A stretch of DNA of 6,723 nt from Gammaproteobacteria bacterium. GTDB taxonomy: Bacteria > Pseudomonadota > Gammaproteobacteria > UBA5335 > SLRW01. The position numbers and the translations under genes are program-made. The stretch spans positions 1-6,723 of the forward strand of contig SLLK01000071.1 in the NCBI GenBank assembly GCA_007134115.1. Direction: 5' to 3'. Positions 6,451 to 6,723 of the stretch are shown here, one piece after another. The first letter of the stretch is position 1, and each line of letters opens with the position of its first letter. The notes beneath the pieces are model-generated. The model worked only from the letters and a program-made list of their open reading frames with translations. It was not told the origin of the DNA and made no database searches.

Positions 6451-6473
6451 TGGGCCATGCACTGGCAGGGAAT

Positions 6474-6479
6474 GAGGGA
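6474..6479 (+). promoter_or_regulatory. Ribosome-binding site of gacS-like gene
   Basis: GAGGGA lies 5 nt before GTG 6485. An in-frame TGA at 6473-6475 rules out any longer reading frame, so this site together with that stop fixes the GTG start. Confidence 0.75.
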
Positions 6480-6484
6480 CAGGC

Positions 6485-6723
6485 GTGCTCAAGAGCTGGG
6501 GAATCCGCGATCGGTTGTTGCTGCTGGCGATCATGCCACCGGCACTGATTGCCATCATCGTCGGTGGCTATCTGATCGACACGCGGGTACAGGACGTGGA
6601 GCGCGCACATGGTGACCTCGGGCAGATGGTGGCCAACCAACTGGCGCCGGCCAGCGAGTTCGGCATCGCCACGGGTGATCGCCGTGTGCTTGAACATCTG
6701 GCCACGGCTGCCCTGAGCGATCC
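6485..6723 (+). CDS. gacS: GacS/BarA-type hybrid sensor histidine kinase, N-terminal fragment cut by window edge
   Basis: Inner-membrane sensor of the Gac/Rsm (Bar/Uvr) pathway, which phosphorylates the GacA/UvrY response regulator to switch on CsrA/RsmA-sequestering small RNAs. Only the first 79 residues are in view. The opening LKSWGIRDRLLLLAIMPPALIAIIVGGYLIDTR resembles the family start, with a positively charged cytoplasmic end and one transmembrane helix at about residues 10-31. The following periplasmic segment carries QLAPASEFGIATGDRRVLEHLA (about 52-73), which I recognise from GacS/BarA proteins. The HAMP, kinase, receiver and Hpt domains would lie past the right edge. GTG start supported by the ribosome site and an upstream in-frame stop. 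Divergent placement from cysM agrees with pseudomonad gacS. Another hybrid kinase with a similar N-terminus cannot be excluded. Confidence 0.8.
   Translation, partial: MLKSWGIRDRLLLLAIMPPALIAIIVGGYLIDTRVQDVERAHGDLGQMVANQLAPASEFGIATGDRRVLEHLATAALSD

Larger units (their letters stand above)
6336..6484. other. Divergent intergenic region between cysM and gacS-like gene
   Basis: 149 nt with no credible gene. On the plus side it contains a candidate promoter, an inverted repeat and two GGA motifs, listed separately. On the cysM side I find no convincing -35/-10 pair; the best AT-rich box (TAAACT on the minus strand, 6342-6347) ends only about 7 nt from the cysM ATG and lacks a good -35. A G-rich stretch (6400-6409) lies in the spacer of the candidate gacS promoter. 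Confidence 0.75.

Noticed and set aside
6431..6458. Inverted repeat as an intrinsic terminator
   Set aside because: No T-tract follows on either strand, and it sits in the leader of a gene rather than after one.

Overview
The window is GC-rich (about 60-65% by eye), almost entirely coding, and reads as chromosomal housekeeping sequence from a gammaproteobacterium, probably related to the Pseudomonas/marine Gammaproteobacteria side. The reasons are a GacS/BarA-type sensor kinase diverging from cysM with rlmD close behind (an arrangement I recall from pseudomonads), an Hpt of the pseudomonad type, and an S-methyl-5'-thioinosine phosphorylase. The species cannot be named from this sequence. I see no mobile element, CRISPR array, tRNA or rRNA.

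Layout. Eight genes are visible. Seven lie on the minus strand, and their transcription runs from about 6335 down to the left edge: cysM, a PolB-type 3'-5' exonuclease, rlmD, a CYTH-domain triphosphatase, a YkuD-domain enzyme without a signal peptide, nagZ, hpt, and mtiP (cut by the left edge). They are tightly packed. The widest gap is 33 nt (cysM to exonuclease). Five of the six junctions after cysM have gaps under 20 nt or overlaps, and three are 4-nt start/stop overlaps (GTGA, TTGA, ATGA). This supports one polycistronic, translationally coupled unit, at least from the exonuclease onward. The eighth gene, the 5' end of a gacS/barA-like sensor kinase, is on the plus strand from 6485 and runs off the right edge. 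The 149-nt divergent intergenic region holds a plausible extended -10 promoter for gacS, a perfect 7-bp inverted repeat and two GGA motifs around the gacS ribosome-binding site.

How the genes fit together. Two functional pairs stand out. First, nagZ (cytosolic beta-N-acetylglucosaminidase of peptidoglycan recycling) is coupled to a YkuD-fold protein with no export signal, which makes a cytosolic LD-carboxypeptidase role in muropeptide recycling (ElsL/LdcV-like) more attractive than periplasmic cross-linking. Second, mtiP releases hypoxanthine from 5'-methylthioinosine, and hpt, translated just upstream with an ATGA overlap, turns hypoxanthine into IMP, so the pair forms a short purine-salvage route from polyamine/autoinducer by-products. 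The others (CysM, RlmD, exonuclease, CYTH triphosphatase) are metabolic, RNA-modification and nucleic-acid/polyphosphate functions with no obvious single pathway. I did not find a clearly new defence or mobile system. The most interesting items are the YkuD-NagZ pair and the gacS leader.
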